From SPDF01 sp963812085 (GTDB lineage: Bacteria; Gemmatimonadota; Gemmatimonadetes; Gemmatimonadales; GWC2-71-9), in NCBI GenBank assembly GCA_963812085.1, contig CAWETL010000004.1, positions 310,001 to 374,000 of the forward strand: a stretch of DNA of 64,000 nucleotides, in the 5' to 3' direction. The notes beneath the pieces were generated by a model. The model worked only from the letters and a program-made list of their open reading frames with translations. It was not told the origin of the DNA and made no database searches. Every line of letters starts with the position of its first letter. Positions within the stretch are counted from its first letter, which is position 1. A program made the position numbers and the translations under genes. Of the stretch, positions 51,634-63,800 are shown piece after piece.

Positions 51634-52734
51634 TCAGGCGGCGCCGGCACTGCGGAGAGCGTGCACAATTGCGGCGGCGTCGCTGACCGGAATGGTCCAG
51701 CGCGCATCGTCTCGCGCCATGACGCCGATTTCCTTCGGAAGCGCAAAACGAAGCTGCGTTCCGGAGCGTTTCTTGTCGAGTCGCATCGCGTCGAGGAGGG
51801 CATTCGCCGCGAGGTCGGCGGGAACGTGGGTGGGGAGGCGGAGGACGCGAAGTCCCGCGGCGATTTCCGCCGCCAACCCCTTCCTCGCGATGCCGATGGA
51901 CTCCCCGAGGTGCGCCTCGGCCACGAGCCCGATCGCGACGGCGTCGCCGTGCGACACGGCGAAGCGCGAGAGTTGCTCGATGGCGTGCGCCACCGTATGC
52001 CCGGCGTTGAGCACCGAGCGCCGACCCGATTCGCGCTCATCCTCGGTCACCACCGCCGCCTTGATCTCCACGCTCCGCCGGATGAGCGGGGTGAGCGCCT
52101 CGGGGGTGCGCGCCGCGAGGTCCGGGGCCCTGGCCTGGAGTTCCGACCAGTACGCGGCGTCGGCCACGATCCCGTGCTTGGCCATTTCGGCCAGCCCACC
52201 GCGGTAGTCGTGCAGGGGGAGGGTGGCGAGCACGGTCGGGTCCGCCAGCACGCCCGCCGGCGGGTGGAAGGCGCCCACCAGGTTCTTTCCCTGCGGCGTA
52301 TCCACGCCGGTCTTCCCACCGACCGAGGAGTCCACCATGGCGAGCAGGGTCGTCGGGACCTGCAGGAACGGAATCCCGCGCGCGAACGTCGCGGCGACGA
52401 ACCCGGCCAAGTCGCCCACGACGCCACCGCCGAGGGCCACGATCGCCGCGTCGCGGGAAAATCCGGCGGCGGACAGCGCGTCCGTGAGGGCTTCCCATCG
52501 TGCCCGGGTCTTCGAGGACTCCCCCGGTGGCACCGACAGCACGAGCGTCCACGGCCCGCCGGCCAGCCGGTCGGCGAGAAGCGTTCGCACCGTCTCGTCG
52601 GTGATGAGGGCCACGCTCCGTTCGGGCCAAAGGCTGCGGACGCGCGCAGGGAGGTCGTCCAGCGCCCCTGCGCGGACGGTTACGTCGTAAGCGCCCAGCG
52701 CGTGGGTGACGCGGATATCCGGCACGGCTACCAC
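51634..52734 (-). CDS. aroB: 3-dehydroquinate synthase
   Basis: Second enzyme of the shikimate pathway, NAD- and metal-dependent. The 366-residue protein has the NAD loop ALGGGVVGDLAGFVAATFARGI (about 98-119), QVPTTLLAMVDSSVGGKTGVD, NLVGAFHPP, the metal-site region GGLAEMAKHGIV and RSVLNAGHTVAHAIE, and a late HGDAVAIGL. GTG start at 52734 overlaps the upstream cobalamin adenosyltransferase stop by seven bases. It ends the six-gene operon that starts at 58601. Confidence 0.95.
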   Translation of the reverse strand: MVAVPDIRVTHALGAYDVTVRAGALDDLPARVRSLWPERSVALITDETVRTLLADRLAGGPWTLVLSVPPGESSKTRARWEALTDALSAAGFSRDAAIVALGGGVVGDLAGFVAATFARGIPFLQVPTTLLAMVDSSVGGKTGVDTPQGKNLVGAFHPPAGVLADPTVLATLPLHDYRGGLAEMAKHGIVADAAYWSELQARAPDLAARTPEALTPLIRRSVEIKAAVVTEDERESGRRSVLNAGHTVAHAIEQLSRFAVSHGDAVAIGLVAEAHLGESIGIARKGLAAEIAAGLRVLRLPTHVPADLAANALLDAMRLDKKRSGTQLRFALPKEIGVMARDDARWTIPVSDAAAIVHALRSAGAA

Positions 52735-53273
52735 GTGTCGTCGGCCACGCCGGACCGGTGGTTGGCCAGCCGAGCGAGGGTGAAGAGCAGGTCGGAAAGG
52801 CGGTTGAGGTAGACGATGAAGAGCGGCGGCACTTCGGCCTCCCGGGCCAGGTGCACGACGCTCCGCTCAGCGCGGCGGCAGATGGTCCGCGCGAGATGCA
52901 GCGCGGCGGCCTGCGGCGTGCCGGCCGGCAGCACGAATGCCTTGAGCGGAGGGAGCTCCTCGTCCGCCGAGTCCATGGCGCGCTCGAAATCAGTGACCCG
53001 GGTGGCGGGCAGTTCCGCCTTGGCGAGCGCCGCGGCCACCTTGGCGGGATCGGGCGTGGCCAGGTAGCCCCCGATCGCAAAGAGGTCGCGCTGGACCTGC
53101 TCCAGCAGCGGGTCGAACCGGTCGCCGGGCGCGGCGGCGCGGGCCACGCCGAGGACGGCGTTCAGCTCGTCCACGTCGCCGTACGCCGACACCCGCGGGT
53201 GGTCCTTCGGCACCCGACCGCCGCCGAAGAGCCCGGTCTGGCCCTCGTCGCCTGTCTTCGTGTAGATCTTCAT
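52728..53273 (-). CDS. Cob(I)alamin adenosyltransferase, PduO type
   Basis: Transfers the adenosyl group from ATP to cobalamin to make coenzyme B12. The 181-residue trimeric-type protein has the N-terminal ATP motif YTKTGDEGQTGLFGG, the AYGDVDELNAVLG segment, and the C-terminal signature ICRRAERSVVHLAREA with FIVYLNRLSDLLFTLAR. It is coupled by ATGA to the flavoprotein upstream and overlaps aroB downstream. An upstream ferredoxin reductase could supply the electrons needed to reduce cob(II)alamin (inference). Confidence 0.94.
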   Translation of the reverse strand: MKIYTKTGDEGQTGLFGGGRVPKDHPRVSAYGDVDELNAVLGVARAAAPGDRFDPLLEQVQRDLFAIGGYLATPDPAKVAAALAKAELPATRVTDFERAMDSADEELPPLKAFVLPAGTPQAAALHLARTICRRAERSVVHLAREAEVPPLFIVYLNRLSDLLFTLARLANHRSGVADDTW

Positions 53274-54658
53274 CGCCGCTGCCTCGCGCCCCGGATGATG
53301 GCGAGCATCTCGCCGGTGTCGGTGACCTTTTCTCGTGGCGCTCCCCGGGCCGCGCCCGCCGCCACTTCCTGCGCGTCGAGCGCCTGCCAGTCCGCCCAGG
53401 TGACGACCTCGACCCCCCGCGTGCGGAGCAGGTCGTGCACTGCGTCCGGCGCCGGTGCCGGCGGGGCGGGAAGTGCGCCGCGTGCGGCGTCTTCGAGCAG
53501 GCGCTCCGCCGTCTCGGCCGCGTCCGGCTTGTTGGTGCCTATCACCCCGCTCGGCCCCCGCTTGATCCATCCCGCCACATAGTGCGCTCCCACGACCGTG
53601 CCGCCCGGGCCATCGAGCACCCGGCCCCGATCGTTCGGGATGACGGCCCGGATCGTGTCGAACGGCACGCCTTCCACCGGCAAGGCGCGATATCCCACCG
53701 AACGAAACACCAGTCCCACCGGCACCGACTCCTCCTCGCCCGTGGGTATCGCCTGGACGCCGCGATCTCCCGGCACAAGGCGATTGGTTCCCAGGACGAT
53801 GCGCTCCACCCGGCCGTCGCCCTCGAGGCGGAGCGGCGAGGTGCAGAACCGGAACTCGATCCGGCGCGGCCGCCCGAGGAGACCTCGCTCGACGAAGCCG
53901 TGGAGCGTCTTCAGGTTCTTCTCCGCCTCGCGGTCGGGGTTCGCCTCCAGGGCCGCGCGCGTGGCCGGGTCCAGCGCGAGATCCGCCGGCCGCACCACCA
54001 CGTCGGCGAGCGGCAGCTCCCCGAATTCCTTCAGCTCGGGGTTGGTGAATGCGGCCTGCGCCGGACCCCGCCTCCCGAGCAGGTAGATGGTGCGGACACG
54101 GCTCGCGCGGAGCGCCGCGAGGGCGTGGGCCGCGATATCGGTCCGGGCCAGCTCGTCGGGATCGCTCGCCAGGATCCGCGTCACGTCCATCGCCACGTTG
54201 CCCACGCCCACCACCGCCGCCGATTCCTGGCTCAGGTCGAACTGGCGGTGGCGAAAGTCGGGGTGCCCGTTATACCAGGCCACGAACTCCGTCGCGGTAT
54301 GGCTGCCGGGGAGGTCCTCGCCGGGGATGTCGAGGCGGCGGTCGGTCTCGGCGCCGACCGCCCAGACCACGGCGTGATAATGTCGGGCGAAGTCTTCCGC
54401 GGTGATGTCGCGTCCCGCCGTCACGTTGCCGAAGAAGCGGAACGCGGGGTGCGCCGCGACCTTCTCGTACACCCGGGTGACCGACTTGATCTTGGGGTGG
54501 TCCGGCGCCACGCCGCCGCGCACCAGGCCGAACGGGGTCGGGAGCCGGTCGAAGAGATCCACCGAGACCGGCTGCTCCTGTCGGAGCAGGTGCTCGGTCG
54601 TGAAGAAGCCCGCGGGGCCGGAGCCGATGACGGCGACGCGGAGCGGCGCCTCGGCCAC
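53270..54658 (-). CDS. Ferredoxin-NADP reductase, adrenodoxin-reductase (FprA) type
   Basis: A 462-residue FAD flavoprotein. The FAD motif VAVIGSGPAGFFTTEHLL is at about 8-25, then FDRLPTPFGLVRGGVAPDHPKIKSV. The NADP-binding part has AAVVGVGNVAMDVTRIL and LLGRRGPAQAAFT. The C-terminal motif is YVAGWIKRGPSGVIGTNKPDA. These are the hallmarks of FprA/adrenodoxin reductase. GTG start at 54658, overlapping the end of the DD-peptidase gene. Its ferredoxin partner is not in the operon. Confidence 0.93.
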   Translation of the reverse strand: MAEAPLRVAVIGSGPAGFFTTEHLLRQEQPVSVDLFDRLPTPFGLVRGGVAPDHPKIKSVTRVYEKVAAHPAFRFFGNVTAGRDITAEDFARHYHAVVWAVGAETDRRLDIPGEDLPGSHTATEFVAWYNGHPDFRHRQFDLSQESAAVVGVGNVAMDVTRILASDPDELARTDIAAHALAALRASRVRTIYLLGRRGPAQAAFTNPELKEFGELPLADVVVRPADLALDPATRAALEANPDREAEKNLKTLHGFVERGLLGRPRRIEFRFCTSPLRLEGDGRVERIVLGTNRLVPGDRGVQAIPTGEEESVPVGLVFRSVGYRALPVEGVPFDTIRAVIPNDRGRVLDGPGGTVVGAHYVAGWIKRGPSGVIGTNKPDAAETAERLLEDAARGALPAPPAPAPDAVHDLLRTRGVEVVTWADWQALDAQEVAAGAARGAPREKVTDTGEMLAIIRGARQRR

Positions 54659-54659
54659 C

Positions 54660-56136
54660 CTACTTCTTCCCCATCTGCACGACGAGACTGTCGATCTGGG
54701 GAAGCATGACCCTGCTGCCGAGCGTGTGGTTGTTGGCTTCCACCGAGAAGGTGAGCGTCCGGCCCGGGAGCTCGATGTAGCCCGAGAGCGTGTTGACCCG
54801 GCTGATACTGCCGGTCTTGGCATGCACCAGCCCTTCGAGCGGCGTCCCGACGAAGCGCGACTTGAGGGAGCCGCGCTGGCCCGATTGCGGGAGTCCCGCG
54901 GAGAACGACGCGAAGTGCGGGTGACGATGGATCCACGCCAGCAGGCGCGCGAAGGACAGCGGCGACACGAGGTTCGCGCTCGAGAGCCCGGAGCCGTCGC
55001 GCAGCGCGAACTGGGTAGAGTCGAGCTGTACGGAATCGACCAGGAACTTGCGCTCCACCGCCAGTCCGCCCTTCCAGGATCCACTCTCGCCGAACTGGCG
55101 GCCGAGCTGCTTGAGCAGCATCTCCGCGTACCAGTTTTGGCTGGTGTTGAGGATCGGGAAGATCCAGTCCTTCAACGGGCGGGACTCGACCTCCGCCAGC
55201 GGCGCCGCCTGGCGCGCCGCGCGGTAGCGCGTCGAGTCGGTGGTCGAACGCGTGCTGCCGAGTATGGCGATCCCGCTGTCGGCCAGCACAGACCGCAGCG
55301 CCAGCGCGGTGAAGAGGTCCGGGTCCGGGAGGGCGAAGTACTCCTTGCTCCCCTTGGAGTCGAGGGCCACGTCGCCCTCGGCCCAGACGTGCATCGTCCC
55401 CGGCTCGCGGTAGAAGTCGATCGTGGTCGGCTGGCCGGCCGCGACGGTCCGCGTGCGGTTCTCGAACGCGACGGTGCCGAAGTCCGGCGTGAAGCTGATG
55501 ACGGCGGGGGCGCCGGCCGCCGCGCCCGGCGCGTAGGTGAAGTCGATGCTGTTGTCGTTGAAGCCGAGTCCCGAGACCGGCGCCGCGTACCACCAGTTGA
55601 GGTCGTACTCCTCCCAGTCGCCGTTGACCAGGTCGCCGGAGAAGTAGCTGCCGTCGCCCACCAGGTCGCCGGTCACGCTCGTGATGCCGCGCGCGCGGAG
55701 CGCCGAGGCGAGCACCCGGAGCCGCAGGAACGGGTCGGTGTCGCAGGCGCCGGCCACGCTCGTGTCCACGGCGTAGCATCGCTTGCTCATCGTCGGGTCG
55801 CCGCGGCCGTAGAGGACGAGGTCGCCGCGGACCACCCCGCCTTCCACCGGCCCGCTGGAATAGACGCTGGTGCGCACCGTCCAGTCGGGCGGCAGCAGCG
55901 CCGAGCCCACCGAGGTCACCACCAGCTTGGTGTTGCTGGCCGGGATGAACATCCGGTCGGCGTTCCGGGCGTAGAGCTGCTTGCCGGAGGGATCGAGCAG
56001 GACGACGCCCCAGAGGTTGCGGTCGAGCGGGGCCCTGTCGAGGCGCGTGTTGATCCGCTTTTGCAGCGCCTGAGCGCTGGCGGCGGTGGCGCCGAGGACG
56101 GCGGCGAGGAGCAGGGCCAGCAGGGCGCGGCGGGAG

Positions 56137-56144
<8 letters not shown>
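54660..56144 (-). CDS. dacB: D-alanyl-D-alanine carboxypeptidase/endopeptidase, PBP4 type
   Basis: A 494-residue exported peptidoglycan hydrolase of the S13 (DacB) family. A signal peptide spans about 1-24. The penicillin-binding motifs are complete: SxxK in PASNTKL (about 65), SxN in SGLSSAN and KTG in HAKTGSI. The long insert between SxxK and SxN is typical of PBP4. The start at 56144 (MTDSRR) gives a clean signal peptide; it overlaps the permease stop by eight bases. It sits directly behind a peptide-binding protein and permease, suggesting that its products may be imported by them. Confidence 0.93.
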
Positions 56145-57053
<909 letters not shown>

Positions 57054-57057
<4 letters not shown>

Positions 57058-58601
57058 GGGGTCCGCCGCACCGTGCGCCAGCGCTGGCCGTTGAAGATCG
57101 CGGGCACCTCCCACCCCTCGACGTTCGGCCGCTCGGCCCACAGGTCCACCGGGAACCAGAGAAAGATCCACGGCGCGGCCGCGAAGACCTGCGCGTCGAT
57201 GGCGCGGCTCAGGCTGTCCTTGAGCTCGGTGTTCGGGGTGCGGCGCGCCAGGAGGATCATCTTGTCGATGGCGGGATCGCTGAAGAACGCCCGGTTCCCG
57301 CCGCTGCCGGCGTTCCCGGAGTAGAAGGTGGGATAGTTGAAGCTCTCGGGGTCGGGATAATCGGCGTACCAGTCCGTGAGGAACAGGTCCGCCTCGCCCT
57401 TCGACGAGGCCGCCCGGGCGCTGGAGGCGTCCCGTTCGACGATCTCGATCGTGACGCCCACCTCGGCCAGGCTCTGCTGGATGGCCTGCGCGATCCGGGC
57501 GAGCTCGGTGCGCTGGGTCCGCCACAGCTTGAGCGTGAGCCCCTTCCCGTAGCCGGCCTCGGCCAGGAGGGCGCGGGCGGCGGCCGGGTCGTGCCGGTAG
57601 GGCGCGCGCGTGCTGTCGTATCCCTCGATGCCCGGGGGAATCGCGCCCGCCTCCCGCACGCCGCGTCCGGCCATGATGTTCCGGAGCATCGTGCCCACAT
57701 CCACGCCCATGTTGAGCGCCCGGCGCACCCGGACATCCTTGAGCGGGCCGCGCCGCGTGTTGATGGCCACGTACAGGGCCCGGAGCGCCGCGCGGCGCTG
57801 CAGCTCCGGCCCGTGATCCGCCTCCCAGCGGGCCGTCTCGCTGAAGGGGACCTCCACGACCGCCAGCTGTCCGAACTCGTATTCAGCCGCCTGGGTCAGC
57901 GGCTCGGGAATGATGCGGACCCGCAGCGTGTCCGACAGCGGGCGGCCGCCCCAATAGCTGGGATTGGCGGCCAGGAGGAGTTCGTCGTCGTGCGACCACG
58001 AGACGAAGCGCCAGGGACCGCTTCCGTCCGGCGCCTCGCTGAAGTCGGGCCCGATCGACTCGGGCACCACCGCCGCGGCAGGCATCGCGAGGAGCTTGGG
58101 GAAGATGTTCAGCGGCTCCTCAAGAGTGAACACGACGGTGGAGTCGTCGGGCACGGCGATGCCCTCGACGTCGGTGGCCGTGCCGGCGGCGAAGGCGGCC
58201 GCCCCCTTGATCGGGGTGAGATTCCAGGTCCGCGACCCCTTCGAGGCCAGGCGGAGCACCCGCAGGTACGACGCCCGCACGCTGCCGGAGGTGATGGGGC
58301 GGCCGTCGTGGAAGGTGGCGCCCGTGCGGAGGTGAAAAGTGTACTGCGCCCCGGCGGAGTCGGCTTCCCAGCGGGTGGCAAGGCCGGGCACCAGGCCGCC
58401 GGCGGGGTTGAACTGGGTGAGGTTGTCGAACAGCATCGCGACCATCTCGCCGCTGGGCACGTCGGTCGAGAAGGCCGGGTCCAGCGAGCGCGGATCGGCC
58501 GTGAAATAGTAGGTGATGGTACGTGGTCCGCCTCCGCCCCCGCACGCGGTCAGGACCAGCAGGGCGGCAACGAGGGAGCGCATCATCGGCAGCGGATCCA
58601 T
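57054..58601 (-). CDS. Peptide-binding lipoprotein of an ABC transporter (SBP family 5)
   Basis: A 515-residue extracytoplasmic solute-binding protein. The signal ends in lipobox LTAC, then a Gly stretch. Family landmarks are YYFTADPRSLDPAF, LVPGLATRWEADSAG with TFHLRTGATFHDGRPI, and C-terminal WYADYPDPESFNYPTFYSG. Start 58601 (MDPLP) or 58586 (MMRSL) are both possible; the second puts the Met next to the signal core. It heads a six-gene operon and faces tamA across about 140 bp. Ligands may be peptides, including cell-wall peptides given the dacB link. Confidence 0.92.
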
Positions 58602-58740
58602 GCGGGTCGGCGGCGGGGAATCGGCGCACCGGAAGGAGGCGGAGCCAGGGGCCCCTCCGCCGTGGCGTAAGATGGTGAAACTAGGCATCTTACAGCATGC
58701 CGTCAATCACGCGCTGGCCCGCGTCACGGAGTTCCGCCGC

Positions 58741-60846
58741 GTGAGCATGCCCCGGGGCGTGCTCGGCGCGATGTTCGCCATCCTGTGTTCCGTCCAGCCG
58801 CTCGCGGCGCAGGACGAATCACTGATCGTGCGCGGGCTCAGCTTCAAGGGCAATCACGCGCTCGACGACGTGCAACTCTCCGCCGCCATCGCCACCACCA
58901 ATTCCAGCTGGTTCGTGCGGGCGGGAGTGGTCAGCTGGATCGGCCTCGGCGAAAAGCGGACGTTCGACGAACTCGAGTTCCAGCGCGACGTCCTGCGGCT
59001 GACGCTGCTGTACCGCAAGTCCGGGTACCTGAACGCCCAGGTGGACACGCTCGTCCGGCGCACCCCGAAGGACATCTACATCACCTTCGTGATCACCGAG
59101 GGCCCGCCGGTCCGGCTGGATTCGCTGGATGTCCTCGGCGTCGATTCGCTCGCCGGGCGGAAAACGCTCGTGGGCTCGCTCCCGCTCCAGGTGGGCGACC
59201 CGTTCAGCCGCATCGCCCTGGAAGCCACCGCCGACACCCTGGTGCGGCGGCTGCGCGACCGCGGCTTCCCGGACGCCGTGTCGTTCCAGAGCTTCGAAGT
59301 GGACAAGACCCGGCTCACCGCGAAGGCCGCCATCGACCTGCAGCCCGGGCTCCTCTCCGACGTGAGCGCGGTCCGGGTCAGCGGGACCAGCCGCGTCAAG
59401 CCGGACGTCGTCCGTTCCCTGATGGCGACGCGTCCCGGCCAGCAATTCTCGCAGCTGGACCTCTTCCGGAGCCAGTACAACCTGTACCGCTCCGAACTGT
59501 TCAGCTTTGCCTCCGTGGGCATCGACAGCACGCTGTATGACGTCACGTCGGATTCGGTGCCGCTGCAGGTGCGCGTGGTGGAGAGCAAGCCGCGCCAGGC
59601 CCGCGGAAGCGCCGGCTACGCCACCGACGACTGTCTCCGTCTCGGGGCGGGGATCACCTTCCGGAATTTCGCCGGCGGCGGCCGCATTCTCGACTTCAGC
59701 GGCCGGCTTTCGAAGATCGGCGTGGGCGAGCCGACGGCGTGGGGCATGGAGAACAACGCCCTGTGCTCCCAGCTCAAGCCGGACACCCTCGGGTCGGGGC
59801 AGGTCAACTACAACCTGGCGGTCTCCCTCCGCCGGCCTGCGTTTCTCTCGCCGCACAACACCCTCGCGACGACCATCTTCGCCGACCGGCGCTCCGACTA
59901 CCTGGTCTACCTCCGTCAGGAAGTCGGCGCCGGGTTGAGCCTCAACCGCGAGACCTTTCGCCGGGCCAGGCTGTCGCTCACCTACGCCTACACCTACGGC
60001 AGCACGCAGGCGAGCCCGGCGAGCTTCTGCGTCTCGCTGGACGTCTGCAGCGCCGACGACATCGCGCGGCTGAGCGCCAAGCTCGGCCTCGGGACGCTCA
60101 CCGCCTCCGCGACGTTTCCCTCGGTGGACAACCCGCTCAACCCGTCGCGGGGGACGCGGACCACCGTCCAGACCACGATCAGTTCCCAGCTGCTCGGTTC
60201 GGCCCCGACGCAGGAGTTCCTCCAGCTGGTGGCGCAGCGTGCCTGGTATCACACGATTTCGCGCAACGCGGTGCTCAGCTGGCGGATCCTCGGCGGCGCG
60301 CTCTGGGCCCCGATCACGCAGTTCGGGCTCGAGGAGACCCGGTACGTGCCGCCCGCCAACCGGTTCTATGCCGGCGGTCCCAACGACGTCCGGGGCTACC
60401 AACTGAACGGGCTGGGACCGATCAACTACCTGGTGGTCAACGACAGCTTCCCGCTGGACTCGATCGGCACCGGCTACATCCCCCAGGGCGCGGTCCGGTA
60501 CTCGCCCGTCGGCGGAAACATGCTCGCCGTCGGCAACGTCGAGCTCCGCCTGCCCTCGCCGGTGTGGGGCCGGCTGCTGCGCTGGGTGATGTTCGTGGAC
60601 GCCGGCACGCTCTGGGACCGGTACGCCACCGGACCCTCCCTCCGCGTCACGCCGGGGATGGGCTTCCAGCTGGTGACGCCCCTTGGCCCGATGCGGCTCG
60701 ACGTGGGGTACAACGGCTACGCCCGGCAATCGGGGACGCTTTATCTGGACCGGCAGAACAACCTGCTCAAGATCCGCGACAACTACGTCCCGGGCGGGAA
60801 TCCGGACCGGTTCGTGGTGCACTTCGCCATCGGGCAGCCGTTCTGA
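58741..60846 (+). CDS. tamA: Omp85-family outer-membrane assembly protein, TamA-like
   Basis: A 701-residue outer-membrane protein. A signal peptide ends near PLAAQDE (about 24). Three or more POTRA-type repeats follow (about 28-310, for example VRGLSFKGNHAL, RLDSLDVLGVDSL and VRVSGTSRVKPDVV). A C-terminal beta barrel of the BamA/TamA class ends in ...FVVHFAIGQPF with a terminal Phe. The barrel motif GGPNDVRGYQLNGLGP is the conserved VRGY element. GTG 58741 has GGAG nine bases upstream; ATG 58747 and ATG 58672 are alternatives. The stop overlaps the tamB start (TGATG), which supports a TamA/TamB role over BamA. Confidence 0.88.
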   Translation: MSMPRGVLGAMFAILCSVQPLAAQDESLIVRGLSFKGNHALDDVQLSAAIATTNSSWFVRAGVVSWIGLGEKRTFDELEFQRDVLRLTLLYRKSGYLNAQVDTLVRRTPKDIYITFVITEGPPVRLDSLDVLGVDSLAGRKTLVGSLPLQVGDPFSRIALEATADTLVRRLRDRGFPDAVSFQSFEVDKTRLTAKAAIDLQPGLLSDVSAVRVSGTSRVKPDVVRSLMATRPGQQFSQLDLFRSQYNLYRSELFSFASVGIDSTLYDVTSDSVPLQVRVVESKPRQARGSAGYATDDCLRLGAGITFRNFAGGGRILDFSGRLSKIGVGEPTAWGMENNALCSQLKPDTLGSGQVNYNLAVSLRRPAFLSPHNTLATTIFADRRSDYLVYLRQEVGAGLSLNRETFRRARLSLTYAYTYGSTQASPASFCVSLDVCSADDIARLSAKLGLGTLTASATFPSVDNPLNPSRGTRTTVQTTISSQLLGSAPTQEFLQLVAQRAWYHTISRNAVLSWRILGGALWAPITQFGLEETRYVPPANRFYAGGPNDVRGYQLNGLGPINYLVVNDSFPLDSIGTGYIPQGAVRYSPVGGNMLAVGNVELRLPSPVWGRLLRWVMFVDAGTLWDRYATGPSLRVTPGMGFQLVTPLGPMRLDVGYNGYARQSGTLYLDRQNNLLKIRDNYVPGGNPDRFVVHFAIGQPF

Positions 60847-63800
60847 TGCGCCGCCGCGTCGCCCACTTCGTGTTCGTGACGGTCTTCGGCACGGTGGCGC
60901 TCGTCGTGGGCGTGCTCCTGGCACTGAGCGTCGCGCCCCCGGGTCGCAATCTCCTGGCCCGCACGGTCACCACCCTTTCCGACCGGGTGTTCCGCGGCCA
61001 TCTCGACATCGGCGAGGTTTCGGGGAATTTCCTGACCTCTCTCACGCTGCGGGACGTGGTCCTCTCCGACAGCTCCGGGGGGCGCGTAGCCGCGATTCCG
61101 CGGCTCGACCTGCGCTACCGGCTGCCCAACCTGCTCGCGCGCCGGTTCGTCTTCTCGCAGGTCGTCGCGGAGGACCCGGTGATCGAGCTGGTCCGCCACC
61201 GTTCGGGCCGGATGAACTACGAGGAAGTGCTGCACCTCGGCGAGGGCCCCGGCGGCGGCCCCTCGCCGCTGATCGAGATCGAGGACCTCCAGCTCCACCG
61301 CGGCACGCTCACGCTTCGCCTCCCCTGGAATCCGCCGACCTGGGTGGCGCCGCGCCTCGGCGACTCCGTCCTCGCCGCGCAGCGGGCCCTCCCCGGCAAG
61401 GCGATCGTCGCAGGGCCCGAGGGCCTCGAGGAGGTGCGGCGCTTCGACAGCCTGGCGCTCGGGCTGTCCCGGCTGGTGATCAGTACGCCGGACCACAAGC
61501 CGCTCAGCATGGAGATCGACACCCTCGGCGTGCGGGTCAGCGATCCCGGCGTCCGAGTCGAACAGGCGCGCGGCCGGGCCCGGATCCACGGTGACAGCCT
61601 GGTCTTCGAGATCACCCGCGGCGCGCTGCCCAACTCCCGGTTCCAGGGCGCGGGCGCCGTGACCTGGCCCGAGGGACCGCTGCTCTTCGATTTCGGGATG
61701 CGCCTGAGCCAGCTCGACCTGGTCGACCTTCGTTGGGTGTCTCCCGACTTTCCGGCGCTGCACGGGAGTTCGGTGGTGGTCGCAAAGTCGGTTTCGGCGG
61801 AGCGGGTCGAGTACGCGCTGCAGGATCTCCATCTCGAGAACGACACCACGCGCATCGACGGCTCGGTCGTGGCAATCACCGACGCACGCCGCGGGCTCGG
61901 CGTGCGGGACATGGCGCTGAGGATCCAGCGCCTGGATCTCGAGGCGGTCCGACCGTATCTCGACACGCTGCCGCTCATCGGCAGCATCTCCGGCACGTTG
62001 GGCGGCAGCGGCTTCCTGTCGGACCTGGACCTCGCGTTCGACGTGTCGATGACCGACAACGGGGTGCCGGGCGGGGCCACCAGTCACTTCGTGGGCCGGG
62101 GGCACCTGCTCATGGGCGGGGTGGAGGGCGTCATCTTCCGAAAGTTTGCGCTCACCTCGTCGGACGTGGACCTCCGCACGGTGCAGCTGCTCACGCCGAC
62201 GGTCACCCTGCAGGGACGCGCGCGGCTGGCCGGCACGCTCGACGGCCCCTGGAAGGACGTCCTCTTCACCGGCACGATGTGGCAGCAGGACGGCGCGCGC
62301 CCGCCCAGCGCGGCGGACGGCTGGATCCGGCTGGACACCCGCACGCTGGTCACCGCGTTCGACGGCGACCTCAACCTCGACTCGCTTTCGTTCGAGGGCA
62401 TCCGCGCCGGGTATCCGACGCTGACCAGCCTCGGCTCGATTTCCGGGCGCGTGCGCCTGACCGGCACACTGGCGCGCATGGACCTCGACGCCGACGTCCA
62501 CGGCGAAGTCGGGGAGCTGCAACTCCGCGGGCCGGCGTTCGCGAGTCCCCCGCTCTGGGGCGGGGATTCGCTCCGGATCGACTTCCGTCACGTGGACCTC
62601 CACGCGCTCTCGGGGGTCGGCCCCTCGACCGACCTCTCGGGCGGGCTGCTGGTGGCGGGCTCGATGGACACGCTGCGGGCGCCTGAAGGCATGGTGACCG
62701 GCGCCCTTGGCCCCGGCCGCTATGGCGCGTTCCACCTCGACACCGCCGTGGCGCGCCTCGCGGTGCGCGACAGCCTCCTGGTCGTGGACACCCTCGAAGT
62801 GCAATGGCGCGGCGGCAGGCTGGAGAGCCACGGTTCGCTCGGCTGGGTCTTGCCGCACGAGGGGCAGCTCGACTTGACGGCCGACATCGACAGCCTCCAG
62901 GCGTTCGACTCGCTCCTGGTCCGCGCGCTGGCGCTCGAACCGGACACCACCGGTGCGCGGTTGCTGGGCCGGGGCCGCGCGGACCTGTCGGTGAGTGGCG
63001 CGCTGGATTCGCTCGTGGTTTCCGGCTTCGCCGACGCTTCGCAGGTGCGCTTCCGCGGGGTCCGGCTCAACTCCCTGTCGGCGACCCTCGGGTGGGTCGG
63101 CGGCTCCCGGCCGCGGCTCAGTCTGGAACTGCTCGCCGACACCCTCGGCGCCGGCAAGGCCGCGGTCACCAACGTCCGGGCGAGCGCGGCGGGGTGGAGC
63201 GACTCGCTCAGGTGGTCCACCTCGTTCGAGAGCGGCGAGGGCGTCGGCTTCGGGGCGGCGGGCGGCTATCGCTCCGACTCGACGACCCGTGTCGCCTCGC
63301 TCGACTCCCTCGCCGTCGGCCTGACCGGGCAGACCTGGCGGCTCCGCGCGCCGGCCTCCGCCACGACGAACGACTCGGGAACGGTGCTCTCGCCACTTCA
63401 CCTCGAGGCCGAGGAAGGCTCCGGGGCCATCGACCTGGCCGGAAAGCTGCCGGGCGAGGGGCCGGGCGACTTGCGGCTCGACGTCTACGGGCTGGCCCTC
63501 CGCGACGTGACCGGCCTGATGCAGCGGGACACCACCGGGGTGTCGGGCTGGATCGGGGCGAACCTCGAGATCGGCGGGACCCGCGCGGCGCCGACCATCG
63601 ACGGGACGGCGTCCCTCGGCGACGCCGTCTTCGGCGACTTCCACTCCCCGTTCGTGCAGGGCATCCTGCACTACGAGGACCGGCTGCTGCAGGGCAACCT
63701 CTCGATCTGGAAGACGGGCCAGCGGATTCTCGGCGTCACCGCATCCCTCCCGCTCGACCTCGCGTTCGCGCGGGTCGCACACCGCCAGGTCGACGGCCCG

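Noticed and set aside
58741..60846. BamA instead of TamA
   Set aside because: The protein has the Omp85 fold, but the direct overlap with a TamB-like gene and the lack of bam, lpx or skp neighbours favour TamA.
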